NCBI GenBank assembly: GCA_037043455.1
Contig: JAWPHD010010978.1
Span: forward strand, 1 to 64,000
DNA: 64,000 nucleotides
From: Cyrtodaria siliqua
Taxonomy: Eukaryota > Mollusca > Bivalvia > Adapedonta > Hiatellidae
Direction of reading: 5' to 3'
Position 1 is the first letter of the stretch. Every line of letters starts with the position of its first letter. The notes below the pieces were generated by a model. It was given only the letters and a program-made list of their open reading frames with translations, was not told the origin of the DNA and searched no databases. The position numbers and the translations under genes are program-made. This document shows positions 11,490 to 22,560 of this stretch, in pieces.

Positions 11490-11884
11490 TTTTTCATACT
11501 CGTACTTCTAATTTTAAATAAAGTTTAAAAGATTAATCATTTTAACTACAAAAAAATGAAAAAATTGGTGTTTAAATAATTTCAAAACCACTGCCTCTGT
11601 TTGATCTCTAATGCTAAATGTTCTATATTTGAATGTGTCGTGTATTGCTATTTTATATCTTAATTACAGGGAAAATGCTTTAACTTTTACCATCATTGAA
11701 CTGATATATTTTGATTTCTATTATTATATGATATTATTTTGTTAAATCACTGATTATATTGTTAATGTGTTTGTATGTATGTATAAATATGTGTTTTATT
11801 CAGAGGGCCCCAAGGAAGATTAGCTAATGTTAATTGGGTCACCCTCTTAAAATAAAGACTTTCATTCATTCATTCATTCATTCT
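11490..11884 (+). other. LINE 3' UTR and (ATTC)n tail
   Basis: AT-rich 3' UTR. The terminal ~75 bases ('agagggcccca' through 'gggtcaccctct' and 'aataaag') are shared with the copy ending at 50,606. Both close with a perfect tetranucleotide ATTC run, the part normally used for RT recognition in this LINE group. Confidence 0.8.
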
Positions 11885-13033
11885 ATTGTAATTACATTTG
11901 TCTTCAGCTCCCTTGAGAAAATATCACCTAAATTTGTCAGGAGTGTGACATCATGCATATTTTGCAATATTCTGTCAACATACCCCATACATGTATAATA
12001 CATATACAGGAAGTTATCTGCACCTATTCTACTTCCCGGCCGTGGTCTAAAAATGAAATTTAATCTGGAGGAGTTGAAACTCGCAGCAGATGTTGTTAAA
12101 CAGAAAGTGTAATTGAGTATCTGTTGTGATGTCAGGAGTGTGACAGATGACACTATATTTTTACAGCAGCTTCTGAGCTTTTTACAGTTAGAACTTTCAT
12201 TTCGAACAGCAATAGTATTCTTAGATTTGACATTACAAACGTAACAGAAAAGTTTGATACAGTTAAAGGAATTGACAAGAAAGACTGAGGATGTATAAAT
12301 CATACCTATCTGTGTTGTTCAGTGTAAATGTGGTTAAAGACACTGTTCTGAAGTTAAAACTGGTGGACTGTTTTTCTGTTTGCTAAAAGCTGTTAACCTG
12401 TTAATTATTGTGATTGTTATTTAATGTTAGTTTAATGTTTATGTCAGATTTTGAATTAAGGCATTGAAAGACATATGTCAGGAGTGTGACAGGTTTTACG
12501 AAAATAAGGAGCATTTTTGGTTGAATTTCTGTAAAGTTAGTATGTTATAGTGTGCCGATAGATTGTTTTATTGTTACTCGACACACTTCAAATTACATAA
12601 AAATATGTTCTTTTCCAGTGTTGCTTCACTCTTTTATTCATACAGGGAACTTCAGTTCCTGCGAAGTAAATAATTAAGGATAAAATCGATGAAAATATGA
12701 ATATTTTCAATCTTTAAATGATACCGCAAGTTCTTAAGCGCTTATTTTTGATGCTTCAACATGTATTCTAACAGAAACTCACATGTAAATAATAAGAAAT
12801 AGTAATTATTGTATGTTAAGCACATAAAAAAATATCCTTGTAATTTGCTTATTTTTGGCAAGATCTTGAACAATAAAGCTTCATAAATTTTTTATTCTGT
12901 TACATATGAGTAGCACTTGATTGATTTTGAAGACTGTAATGACTGTACAAAAATATGGAACAACCAATTTGGACTTTTTATGAACTTTAATTTTTTACTA
13001 TTTTTTCACTTCACTTGCCATTTATTTTGAATT
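11885..13033. other. Non-coding stretch with three exact copies of a 16-mer
   Basis: TGTCAGGAGTGTGACA occurs exactly at 11,935-11,950, 12,130-12,145 and 12,476-12,491. A minus-strand ORF of 141 codons (12,303-11,878) covers two of them but shows no recognisable domain and runs into the LINE tail, so it is not called a gene. The rest is AT-rich with no other feature seen. Confidence 0.6.
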
Positions 13034-13566
13034 AGCCCTAAAGCTCATTGGGACGGTGGCGTTTGATGTTTGTCCATGATCTTTCTTGTTGTGCCCTTAA
13101 TGGTTTATTCTCTTACTGCTCTGGCTTCTGCCAAGTCACTGAGTACCTTCATTGTGGCTTTCTATGCTATTGTTTTTTTGTATTATATTTACACGAGCAT
13201 AATTCTGTTTTACTTATATTGCCTATTGATGCTGCCTTGTTGGTTAGAGATTAGATCATGGCGGGGATTTCTTTATTTACACTGTCCTGTTTTAATGGGA
13301 TGACAGTAGGGTAAGTGTGAGGTTTGGTGCACCCTAGAACCGGTTAATAACCCCAGTGGCCTACTTTGCCACTGACCGTTCCAAGGCAGTAGCCCTATTA
13401 TCAACCCTTTTGTGTTTGTGATGTTGTTTGCATTTATTATTGCTTTTGCCTTCTTGTTTGTCTGTTTGCGTGTTTGTTTCTGTGTTTTGTGGTTGACTGT
13501 CCTCCTTGAATGCTACTTTCCCTGTCCGATCTTTTTATATTTCTTGATGTATAGTTGGTCTTCAGT
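13034..13566 (+). repeat. 3' tail of the YLDD retroelement, dispersed copy
   Basis: Nearly collinear with about 60,520-61,066. Shared phrases include 'cattgggacggtggcgtttgatg', 'ttagagattagatcatggcgggg', 'gtaagtgtgaggtttggtgc', 'ccactgaccgttccaaggc' and 'cccttttgtgtttgtgatg'. At 60.4 kb this sequence follows the RT C-terminus, so it is the 3' part of that element. The small ORFs here are rich in F, L, C and V, differ in frame between copies, and are not treated as genes. Confidence 0.75.
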
Positions 13567-13769
13567 AAAAATTAGATTGAATGGATTTTCTTAATGGCCA
13601 CCACAGCTAAAAATAGATTTTAAAAATGCAATTTTGCGGGGACTATTTCTCCAAAACTGTAACCAATATTGTTTTGGAACTTTAACAAAATTACTAGCGT
13701 AACATGTAGTTGATCTTAGAGGATCCAATTGATGTCAAAATAAAGGAATATATGGACCATAAGTTAAAT

Positions 13770-14155
13770 GGCTTGATTGATTGATTGAATTGGATTTTAT
13801 AGTCGCACCAACAGCTAAGGTCATATGGCGACTTTCCAGCTTCCATTGGTGGAGGAAGACCCCAGGTGCCCCTCCGGGCAATTTTCATGCACGGGCGGGC
13901 ACCTGGGTAGAACCACCGACGTTCCACAATAAATGGCTTGAGGGCAGACCTGTCAGAACTGAAAGAAAACGATTTTTCCAAAGGTGGTTTCACATTCATG
14001 TAGAGGCAGCACGACATGCTGCAAGCACACCAGTGCTTCCTGTGTGCACCGGAATAACTACCAGTATGCTCAGATCATCACCAATAACTACTTCTTCAAG
14101 ATCAGAAGAAACCACAGCAGATCTCTTAGATGAGTTCAGAACATCACTGTTGCAT
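13770..14155 (+). repeat. Dispersed repeat X, copy 2, with conserved 5' module
   Basis: The 5' module (about 13,790-13,930) reads 'gtcgcaccaacagctaaggtcatatggcgac...aggaagaccccaggtgcccctcc...acctgggtagaaccaccga'. Part of it ('gctaaggtcatatg..aactttccagcttccattgatggagg') recurs at 14,160-14,210, and a related start ('ttattgaattggggttttaaggcacaccaacac') lies at 22,785. The 3' module matches 4270-4620. It is probably a short interspersed element; class not assigned. Confidence 0.6.
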
Positions 14156-15094
14156 TAACAGCCAAGGTCATATGTCAACTTTCCAGCTTCCATTGATGGA
14201 GGAAACATAATCTTGAATAGTGTTCAGGACCAAGCATATATCTGTCCAGATAAACTGAAGATGTGTTTCATTGCGGAGGACTCATATGAATCGAAGAATG
14301 AAGAATGTGAACATGATCATGACTGTGTAAATCCAGCCTACTGAAAGGAGATCCTACAAGTGACAATGCGACTAGTCTGAATGTAGAGTCAACCACCTTT
14401 GAAGATCTTTTAAGTGACATACATTCATCTGAGAAACTTAAAGAATTAATCATTTAACACTCAAGAAATGGAATCAATATTATTCAAATATCACTCATAA
14501 AAGCACTCATAAAAGCATATTTTTTGTATGAAGACATTAATAATTAAGACCGAAATCTGGAAATTAAGACAGACTTTTCATGTGATGCAAACTTTGTAAA
14601 ACGCATGGGAGGGATTGCCACTGTGTTTTGATAAGAGTTTCAGCTGTGAATTGTGTAGCAGAGAATCACAATGTGTGAGTGGGAAATCCTACAGAATATA
14701 CAGCTCTGATTCCGACTGGTGCGGGCATGTTTAGCAACAACCAACAAGGTGTACTGGTGTATCATGAGGGAGATTTCAATGCCAAGTTTGGAATCACTCA
14801 ACATTCAAACACAAAGATATGACAAGACCGGAACTTCTGAGAAGCTTGGGGAACAGAAGGATGAAATTGCTTCTCTACAATATAATCTATGGAAGTTAAG
14901 AAGGGATTATGTTAAAGTGATAAGTACTTAGGTAACTTAGGTAATTCTGAGTGATTCTTCAGCTGCATAAAAGTATGGAAATGGAGAACTTAATGGGAAC
15001 CTGTCAGAATCAGTTTATTATTTTCAGGTGCAAATAGCAGAAAGCAGCTTTTTTGGGAACAGCAGTTTCTATAGTCTCAAAAAACTGATGCCAG
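14156..15094. other. Degraded repeat/transposon sequence
   Basis: Contains a second copy of the repeat X 5' module (about 14,160-14,210) and several short open frames. The frame at 14,719-14,931 gives a 70-residue lysine/glutamate-rich peptide that could be N-terminal remains of the transposase described next, but no motif is clear. Nothing else is supported. Confidence 0.4.
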
Positions 15095-15545
15095 AGGGAT
15101 TTGCTGGCATCTGATGATCATCCGGTGGTGCCTTTAAATGGGAAAGAAATCTACCAAAGCTTACAACACATTGCGGGATTCCGGATTTGTACACCTACCG
15201 TCGACGAGGATGTCATTCGACTATTCAAGTTTTCTCAAAAGTGTACAGTGCGGACCTACAATGCCATTGCATTCGGACACTGTGGTTTCTATAGGACCCT
15301 ATATCTCATTTAAGCTTTCAAAGTGATGTTTTTCAACTTAACAGAGATGAAGGGGTGAAAAAAGGCATGTTTGATGCAGAATGGCGATCGTACGTTGCAG
15401 AATGATGCAGTTTGATGCAAAATGGCGATCGTAAGATCGTACGTTGGACTTTTGTTTGACAAAATTAAAGTGAAAGAAGATTTAGTGTACGATAAATTCT
15501 ATTGTAACGCTGTTGGAAATGAAATGCTACAGTTTGAACAAATGA
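15095..15545 (+). pseudogene. P-element/THAP9-like transposase remnant, N-terminal and central pieces
   Basis: At about 15,100-15,230 a frame with one stop reads like the 'HPMMIRWCL...KSTKAYNTLRDSGFVHLPS' block of P-like transposases common in marine invertebrates. At about 15,435-15,490 'GLLFDKIKVKEDLVYDK' resembles the first catalytic-Asp block of the same family (usual form L.FDE..I..GLV.). The pieces are in different frames. They are separated by a ~70-bp insert (about 15,240-15,310) that recurs at about 63,028-63,093, and by a short 'gatgcaaaatggcgatcgta' tandem duplication (about 15,372-15,436). A C-terminal piece lies beyond the hAT-like insertion, at 17,340-17,621. Family assignment is from memory of the motif style. 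Confidence 0.5.
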
Positions 15546-15844
15546 AAAACAATTCAAAATCCAGATTTGGCAAAATATATGTTGGTGGTTATGATTCACA
15601 GCTTGACCTGCCACTTTACATTTCCATTGTATGGATTTGCTACCACAAGGATTACAGCAGACTTCTTATATCCTATTATTTGGCAGACAGTCACTACTCT
15701 TGAGACACAACTGAAGTTGTGTGGGTTTTTTTACATGTAATGGTGCTTCACCAAACAGAAGATTCTTTGGTCTGCATCCTGCTGGAAATGAGAAAAAAAA
15801 TTCAAGACTGCTAATCCCTATCTTCGTCGTAACTGGCTAGCCCG

Positions 15845-17290
15845 AAGTCAGGGCCAAGTAGCTTCGGTTTCGGGCAAGCAGAAATTACCATCTGCTTGCC
15901 CGATCGGGCAAGTGTGATTTTTCAGTGGAATATATTGTTTAATACAGAAAATAAAATGAAATCATTTAAAACCTCGAAATATCCGCATTTTATTGTAAAT
16001 AAATGAGTGGGGTTTCCAAACGCTTTTTTTATCAGCCCCAACCTATTTATATAGAGGCCGATTGGAACAACTCGGCGATTTCCGCCAAAAGCACTGTTTA
16101 TGATCGAATTCAGTGACGTGTGCAAAAATTACAACCGGAACGTGTGCAAAAAATCTAAGATGCGATAGACGCTTTTTGAAATATTGAAAGCATGGGAGAT
16201 CACTGTGAGGAGTTGCATGATCATAATCGTTCGAACACTTATTTGGAATTCCCAACAAAATGATGAATTTGAAGTATTTTGAGGGGGCAAATCCCAAAAA
16301 GAGAAAAAAAGAGGAGGATAAGTTATTAGACAACAAGAAAGCTTACGAAAATAAGCGTAAGCGGGACCGATCGTTTAAGCCAGTGTGGCAGAAAGATCGC
16401 CCCTGGCTTAGATATGATGAAGGTCCGAACATCATGTACTGCCAGGACTGTAGGGAGCTCGGCGTGACAGAGAAGGAAACAGTATTTGTAAAGGGCACAT
16501 CTAGTATGAGAATTGATGGAATAAAGTTTCATGAGAAGTCTGAAATCCACATTAAGGCTGTCGATGCTACACATGCTAAAAACCTGCCCGCACATCAAAC
16601 CACAGCTGCCAAGTCTCTCATGTCTATGAAGAAAGCAGAGTATGATCGTTTAGTTATCAAAATGCGCAATGCTCATGCAGTAGCCAAACATAATCTTAGC
16701 TTTAAGAACCATGAAATTTTGTGTCGCCTAGACCGGATGAAAGGACTTGACGTTGGAAATCAGTATTGCACAGACAAAGCTGCTGCATTGTTTTGTGCAT
16801 CTATCGCTCACACTTGTCGAAGGGATGTGGTTGAAAAGTTAAAAACCTGTAAATACTGTAGTGTGATATGTGATGGGTCAACCGATTTCATGGGAGAAGA
16901 CCTTGAAAACCTCTATATCAGAACATCATCTGAATCTTGCAGCATCAGTGATACATTTCTACACATTGGCACTGCTGAGTCGGCTTCAAGTGAATCCATA
17001 TATAACTTTATTATGGATGTTTTCAAGACCCTAAACATTCAGGACATCATGCAAAACAAACTGGTTGGATTTTGTGCCGACGGAGCATCAAACATGCAAG
17101 GTATGTTGTTTCGTTTGCCAGCTCTAATTCAAGTGACACTATTTCCGGATAATACTGTACATGACCTTGTTTCTTCATTGATTTATTCTTTCAGAGAAAA
17201 AAGCATTCGGGCAAGTGGTTTTGCTAGTTAACTTGCCCTAATGGGCAAATGCTGATTGGGGCAAGTGCTGCGAAAAAATTAGCGTGAAGA
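15845..17290 (+). mobile_element. hAT-like DNA transposon interrupting the P-like remnant
   Basis: The left end shows 'cagggccaagtag' and repeated 'cgggcaag' / 'cttgcccg' words in both orientations (15,876-15,912). The right end shows 'gggcaagtgg', 'aacttgccc', 'gggcaaatg' and 'gggcaagtgc' (about 17,208-17,268). Clustered inverted subterminal words at both ends are usual for hAT elements, which often start CAGGG. I could not find a matching right TIR or a target duplication, so the limits are approximate. The coding content is the TTF-finger/hAT protein at 16,260-17,100. Confidence 0.45.
16260..17100 (+). pseudogene. hAT-derived protein with TTF-type zinc finger (ZNF862/C17orf113-like), first exon only
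   Basis: Open from the ATG at 16,260. It has a basic N-terminus (KKRKK near residue 13), then a TTF/BED-like finger region: 'PWLRYDEGPNIMYCQDC' at about 58-76, followed by 'FVKGTSSMRIDGIKFHEKSEIH'. The middle has 'VICDGSTD' and 'LVGFCADGASNMQG', which look like the first two acidic positions of the hAT RNase-H-like catalytic core. At 17,100/17,101 the sequence is 'ATGCAAG|GTATGT', a good splice donor, and protein similarity stops there, so the track's extension to 17,231 is intronic. No downstream exon is recognisable inside the window; the third acidic residue and the dimerisation region are missing. It could be a transposase 5' exon or a truncated copy of a domesticated gene. Confidence 0.6.
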
Positions 17291-17339
17291 CTGTAACAGA
17301 AATATAGTTTTCATATCAGATTACACACTTACTAAAAGC

Positions 17340-17621
17340 TATCAGGAACAACTTCAGCAATTCCTATTCTCACAGATGTACCAAAACTCTGTGGAAAATG
17401 GGAAGGACATTTCTTGAATGTGCATTGTTTGCATGATTGAAGAACATTGTGAGTTGAATCTCTATACCCCTTGTCCCAAGTTATCAAGAACTCACATTGA
17501 TTTAGTGTCGTCCAATTACATGAAATTTAATCTTGCAGCCCACGTTTTAAGGGACACGGTTGTATTTGCATTGGAAGAACTGTATGGGCAAGAAGTTTTA
17601 GAAACCATTTTAACAAAATGA
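17340..17621 (+). pseudogene. P-like transposase remnant, C-terminal piece
   Basis: The frame 17,418-17,621 ends 'LSRTHIDLVSSNYMKFNLAAHVLRDTVVFALEELYG' (key residues H-I-x-L, M-K-x-x-L-A, V-L, T-V), a block I associate with the C-terminal half of P-like transposases. The upstream part (17,340-17,417) looks like part of the same coding region in another frame. It lies immediately 3' of the hAT-like element, consistent with a single older transposase gene split by it. Confidence 0.45.
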
Positions 17622-19678
17622 GTGCATATTTACTTAAGAGTTTTTAACTGTGTTTGTCGGGCCTCATTTCCCCTGATATTTCATAGGAATTTTGGTAGAT
17701 TTTTGCCAAGCGCATGGATTAATAGATCTTTTACTAGATTCATTCTATTGATAAAGAATTTAAGTTTTTTCATCAAAATCCATCAACTATTAAGAAAGAT
17801 ATGATTTTACAAGCTGTGTATTATGAGTAAATTTGCCAGTATTTACCAGTGCGGGCCTAATAAATGTATAGAATTCTTATATAAGGTATGTATATATGGG
17901 TGTCGAAATCATAAAAACTTGTCACAGGATCGCAAGCCATTATCCAGGGTAGTTAGTGACCAATACCATAACGGCAAGGGGTAAGTAAAATCTATTTTAT
18001 TTGTTGTAAATTATTGTCATATTTAAATTGTTGTTCTGAAGTAAATATCTGCCAGTAAAAGCCATAGATAGTTAGCAGGATACTGTCTTTAATTCTTGTA
18101 CATTTTCAAACGTCAGAATATTTTAGCAAATTATTGTCTGATAAGATTATTGGGGCATATATTTACATGTTGTTCTGTAGATAGTAAATGGAATACGCGA
18201 TTTAGATTGTATGTACTTTTTCTACGGAGGTTTCTAACTGTCATTACGTTATTGCATAAACGGTTATTGCTTATTGTGCAGTATAAATCTCTCTGAGGTT
18301 GGTTTTAATATGGTCATTATTATTCAATCACTCTGAGGTCGCTGTACTATTATAGCCTATAATGTGTTAACGGGATGTAAAACCAATTATTCATTCAGTC
18401 TATGGTTGAATTATTATGTTGTAAGTTTTGCGTTACATCTAGAAATGTGAGATTTCATTGTCGATCAATTATATCTGTAAGTGTTTTACACTTTTTGTTA
18501 AAGTTTAGCATAATGTCTATTCGAAGAAGGTTTAGAATTCGGTTTATTCATTCTGAGTAAAGATTGCTTTGCAATCAGTTATTAAGTATGGTGATACCTT
18601 AGTGCTATTATAAAATATATGTTGTGATAACATTATAAGACTGGGTATATATTTTGTAGCCGTTTACTCTAGGAGCATAGATAGAGCATGTAGAGCGTAA
18701 TGTCGGGAGCGTGGTCTACAGGGTCGTAGGTTGGGAATGCCGTCATAGGACAGCATTCGCTATTTGGGCGACAGACCAGATGGTAGCCACGGATACGCTA
18801 GGCAAGAGGGCCTGGTTACGCAGCTATGCAGATAAAGTCACCGGATGTGTAATACCGGGACTTGGGCCATCGCCGGAAAGGATCGCCGCGAGTGGGCGTC
18901 GCGTAGGAATTACGTCACCGGAAGTATGTGTGGTACCGGGATGAATAGCAACCGCTAATGAGGGGATTGCAATATAAAGCGGAAGGGAAGTATTAGTGCC
19001 GGGAACTGTACCAGAAGGACTCAGCTAGATATAGCTTTGAGATAGAAAATAGAGTGTTATATAGCAAATACAGATATTTAGACTGATTAAAACCGAACAG
19101 TTTAATGTTTACTTAGAAGAAAAGTGATTCCATCTAACGTGTAGTGAACTTCATTTTAAAACATGATTTAAAACATTGATATTTACTTTGTCATTTATAT
19201 TCATTTGTATATATATTCATCTTGTTGTAAATAAATTTGTTAATTTATTTATTCTTCATTCTCCCTTGGTGAGTTGTCTCCACTTCGTCAATCTCGTTAC
19301 ACCGTTATATTTATTCGACATGACAACAAGTTTTTTGACTGTTTGAATCTAAGAAGTCTATTTGAGGGAAGGAATGAAAACCTGAAACCATACAGAAATG
19401 CAGAGGATCCACGGCTTGATTACTTGGCTCAGAAATTCTTGGCTTTTTAGATCTTGGTGAATGAAATTATGCCCTGGACAAAAGTGAGGCTGATGGACTA
19501 ATCGGTGACTATATGCTCCCCTGAAAATTTCGGGGAGCATAAAAAGATGAAGAAATTGTTAAGGATTGTAAAAATTTCCTGAGTGCTGTCTACTGTAGTA
19601 TATTTTATATACACTCAACAGCCATGTTAAAATGTAGGGTGTTAATATATGATGTAAACTGGACTCTTTATTTAATAA
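17622..19678. other. Unassigned region; LTR-like sequence at about 18,420-19,302
   Basis: No supported gene. Within it, 18,660-19,010 is clearly GC-richer than its surroundings, has a TATA-like 'caatataaagcgg' (about 18,969), and is followed by 'aataaat' and a T-rich stretch ending 'cttcgtcaatctcgttaca' (19,302). A TGT...ACA unit of about 880 bases starting at 18,420 would fit a solo LTR, but no second LTR, primer-binding site or 5-bp target duplication was found. The frame at 18,711-18,944 falls in this GC-rich part and has no recognisable domain. Confidence 0.3.
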
Positions 19679-20102
19679 AGTAAGGTTTTCCTGCAGTATT
19701 GTGACTGTGTAGTTTTCCTGCAGTACTGTGACTATATGTAGTTTCCCTGCATTATTGTGACTATGTGTAGTTTTCCTGCAGTACTGCGACTATATATAGT
19801 TTCCCTGCATTATTGTGACTATGTGTAGTTTTCCTGCAGTACTGTGTCTATATGTAGTTTCCCTGCATTATTGTGACTATGTGTAGTTTTCCTGCAGTAC
19901 TGCGACTATGTGTAGTTTTCCTGCATTATTGTGACTATGTGTAGTTTTCCTGCAGTACTGTGACTGTGTAGTTTACCTGCAGTATTGTGACTATGTGTAG
20001 TTTTCCTGCAGTACTGTGACTATATGTAGTTTCCCTGCATTATTGTGACTATGTGTAGTTTTCCTGCAGTACTGCGACTATGTGTAGTTTCCCTACAGTA
20101 CT
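19679..20102. repeat. Minisatellite, 29-30 bp units in a dimeric order
   Basis: Two alternating variants: 'tagttttcctgcagtactg(t/c)gactatatg' and 'tagtttccctgcattattgtgactatgtg'. They give a ~59-bp higher-order unit repeated about seven times, with slips to runs of one variant. No coding frame. Units are adjacent without spacers, so it is not a CRISPR array. Confidence 0.9.
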
Positions 20103-20708
20103 GCAACTTCCGTTGGCCAAGATGAAGTAAAAAAATGCAAATCTTAACATATTACATGAATGCGCATTCAATTAAAATTAAAATGACAAAAAAATAGACT
20201 ACTGGGGCTGTACCAAACACAGGCATTTTGTGTTACCCCACTGTGATACAGTATATAAGCACATATATATATACCGAGTCAAAAAAGTAAGTGTGCACTC
20301 AAATTTGCATTATCAATCTCATTATGAATATTGCATTGCTTCAAAATGTGTTCAATAATACTAACTTTATCCGTGAGAAGTTAAAAGTTTGACAACTGTC
20401 ACGATCATGAGAAATTCCAGAAAACAAGCAATTAACAAAGGACTTTTATTTTGTGTTATCCCATTGAACTCCATTTAGTAATTTTGTATTGGCCTTTTTT
20501 GACTTGGAGGAACTCAAACTCTGTTAGTGATAGAATTTTTCATACAAAGGTATCCCTACTTTATGAAAAATTCATTTTGAATATTTTCAAAGTTGTTTCG
20601 CTAAATTTACAACTTATGAATATTTTCAAAAATAAATGTGTACACTTTCTTTTTCGATTCATTATACATTGATCGTTTTATCTTTTCCTAACATTAATAA
20701 CTTATTAA
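20103..20708. other. No gene seen
   Basis: AT-rich. It includes a short palindromic 'atatatatat' near 20,262 and a 73-codon frame (20,451-20,672) with no domain. Nothing supported. Confidence 0.5.
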
Positions 20709-20863
20709 GGGCTGTTCTATTAAAACACACCCGGGACCCTAAGAAAGCAATTTAATAAACATCTATGGGTGAACCCTATTTTCTGAAATTTTGCACCATG
20801 GGTGGTTGTTCAATTTCAAAAGTGCCTTCCTGTGGTCCCCTGCATGTTTTATTGGAATAGCCC
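20709..20863. mobile_element. 155-bp MITE with TTAA target duplication
   Basis: TTAA (20,705-20,708), then 'gggctgttctattaaaaca', and at the other end 'tgttttattggaatagccc', then TTAA (20,864-20,867). The imperfect TIR is about 19 bp. TTAA duplication is typical of piggyBac and Kolobok elements. A half copy of the same end ('agggctgttccattaaaaca') occurs near 29,661 without a partner. Confidence 0.75.
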
Positions 20864-21009
20864 TTAAATATTTCTAACATAGTAAGCACTATTTTTAACA
20901 AGACTTAGCTTTCTCTGAAGCTCTGATCATTTCTGCACTAGAAGCTGTGACCATTTGCTCTGTGGACCTTTCTGTAAGATGCATCTTCATAACAAGTGGC
21001 AGGAAGAGC

Positions 21010-22560
21010 TGTATTACAGTAGCTCTTCTTCTTGTTGTTGTAGATATTGTTCACTCTTCCACTGAGTGTCACCAATGTTCAATCTTCCATTTGTTGTTGT
21101 TGTTGTAGATATTGTTCACTCTTCCACTGAGTGTCACCAATGTGCAATCTTCCATTTGTTGTTGTTGTTGTTGTTGTTGTAGATATTGTTCACCTTCCAT
21201 TGAGTGTCAACAATGTTCAATCTTCCATTTGCTGTTGTTGTTGCTGTTGTTGTAGATATTGTTCACCTTCCATTGAATGTCAACAATGTTCAATCTTCCA
21301 TTTGTTGTTGTTGTTGTAGATATTGTTCACTCTTCCACTGAGTGTCACCAATGTTCAATCTTCCATTTGTTGTTGTTGCTGTTGTTGTAGATATTGTTCA
21401 CCTTCCATTGAGTGTCAACAATGTTCAATCTTCCAGTTGTTGTTGTTGTTGTAGATATTGTTCACTATTCCATTGAGTGTCACTAATGTTCAATCTTCCA
21501 TTTCTTGTTGTTGTTGTAGATATTGTTCACCTTACATTGAGTGTCACCAATGTTCAATCTTCCATTTGTTGTTGTTGTTGTTGTAGATATTGTTCACCTT
21601 CCACCGAGTGCCACCAATTTTCAATCTTCCATTTGTTGTTGTTGTTGTTGTAGATATTGTTCACGCTTTCACCGAATGTCACCATTTTCAATCTCCCATT
21701 TCTTGTTGTTGTAGATATTATTCACTTTCCATTGAGTGTCACCAATGTTCAATTTTCCATTGTTGTTGTAGATACTGTTCACTCTTCCACCGAATGCCAC
21801 CAATTTTCAATCTTCCATTTGTTGTTGTTGTTTTAGATATTGTTCATCTTCCACCGAGTGTCACCAGTGTTCAATATTCCATTTGTTGTTGTTGTAGATA
21901 TTGTTCACCTTCCATTGAGTGTCACCAATGTTCAATCTTCCATTTGTTGTTGTTGTAGATATTGTTCACCTTCCATTAAGTGTCACTAATGATCAATCTT
22001 CCATTTGTTGTTGTTGTTGTAGACTTTGTTCATTCTTCCACTGAGTGTCACCAATATTCAATTTTCCATTGTTCTTGTAGATATATATCGTTTACTCTTC
22101 CAATGAGTGTCACCGATGTTCAATTTTCCATTGTTGTTGTAGATATTGTTCACTCTTCCACTGAGTGTCATCAATGTTCAATCTTCCATTTTTTGTTGTT
22201 GTAGAAATTGTTCACTCTTCCATTGAGTGTCACCAATGTTCAATCTTCCATTTGTTGTTGTTGTAGAAATTGTTCACTCTTCCATTGAGTGTCACCAATG
22301 TTCAATCTTCCATTTGTTGTTGTTGTAGAAATTGTTCACTCTTCCATTGAGTGACACCAATGTTCAATCTTCCATTTGTTGTTCTTGTAGATATCGACAA
22401 CATTCCACTGAGTGTCACCAATGTTCAATCTTCCATTTGCTGTTGTTGTTGTAGAAATCTTTCACTCTTCCATTGAGTATCACCAATGTCCAATCTTCCA
22501 TTTGATGTTGTTGTAGATATTGTTCACTCTTCCACAGAATGTCACCAATGTTCAATTTTC
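21010..22560. repeat. Minisatellite, ~65-80 bp units carrying a variable (TTG)n tract
   Basis: About 22 units of the form 'tagatattgttcactcttccattgagtgtcaccaatgttcaatcttccattt' plus (TTG)2-6. Length differences between units come mostly from the TTG tract. The conserved part contains 'ttcca(c/t)(t/c)gagtgtcacc'. Long V/C/L-rich frames across it are artefacts of the TTG runs. Confidence 0.92.

Larger units (their letters stand above)
6801..11884 (+). mobile_element. CR1/L2-like non-LTR retrotransposon (LINE), near full length
   Basis: ORF1 (esterase-like plus zinc knuckles), ORF2 (endonuclease plus reverse transcriptase), a 3' UTR with 'agagggcccca..gaagatta' and 'gggtcaccctct', 'aataaag', then a (ATTC)n tail at about 11,862-11,884. 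A 5'-truncated copy of the same family with the same 3' end ('gagggcccca', 'ggtcaccctct', (ATTC)n) lies at 49,166-50,606. The 5' limit is uncertain and may extend upstream of 6801. Tail type, ORF1 domain set and RT style point to the CR1/L2 group; the exact clade needs a tree. Confidence 0.85.

Noticed and set aside
13048..13594. Small hydrophobic proteins (60-77 codons)
   Set aside because: They lie in the YLDD element 3' tail; the second copy at 60.5 kb has other frames and lengths.
18711..18944. 77-codon ORF in the GC-rich island
   Set aside because: No domain, and the GC-rich context raises chance ORFs; kept only as part of the LTR-like region.
21131..22204. Plus-strand ORFs rich in Val, Cys and Leu
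   Set aside because: Produced by (TTG)n tracts of the minisatellite.
19679..22560. Possible CRISPR array
   Set aside because: Units are adjacent without unique spacers, unit-internal variation is high, and the context is eukaryotic.
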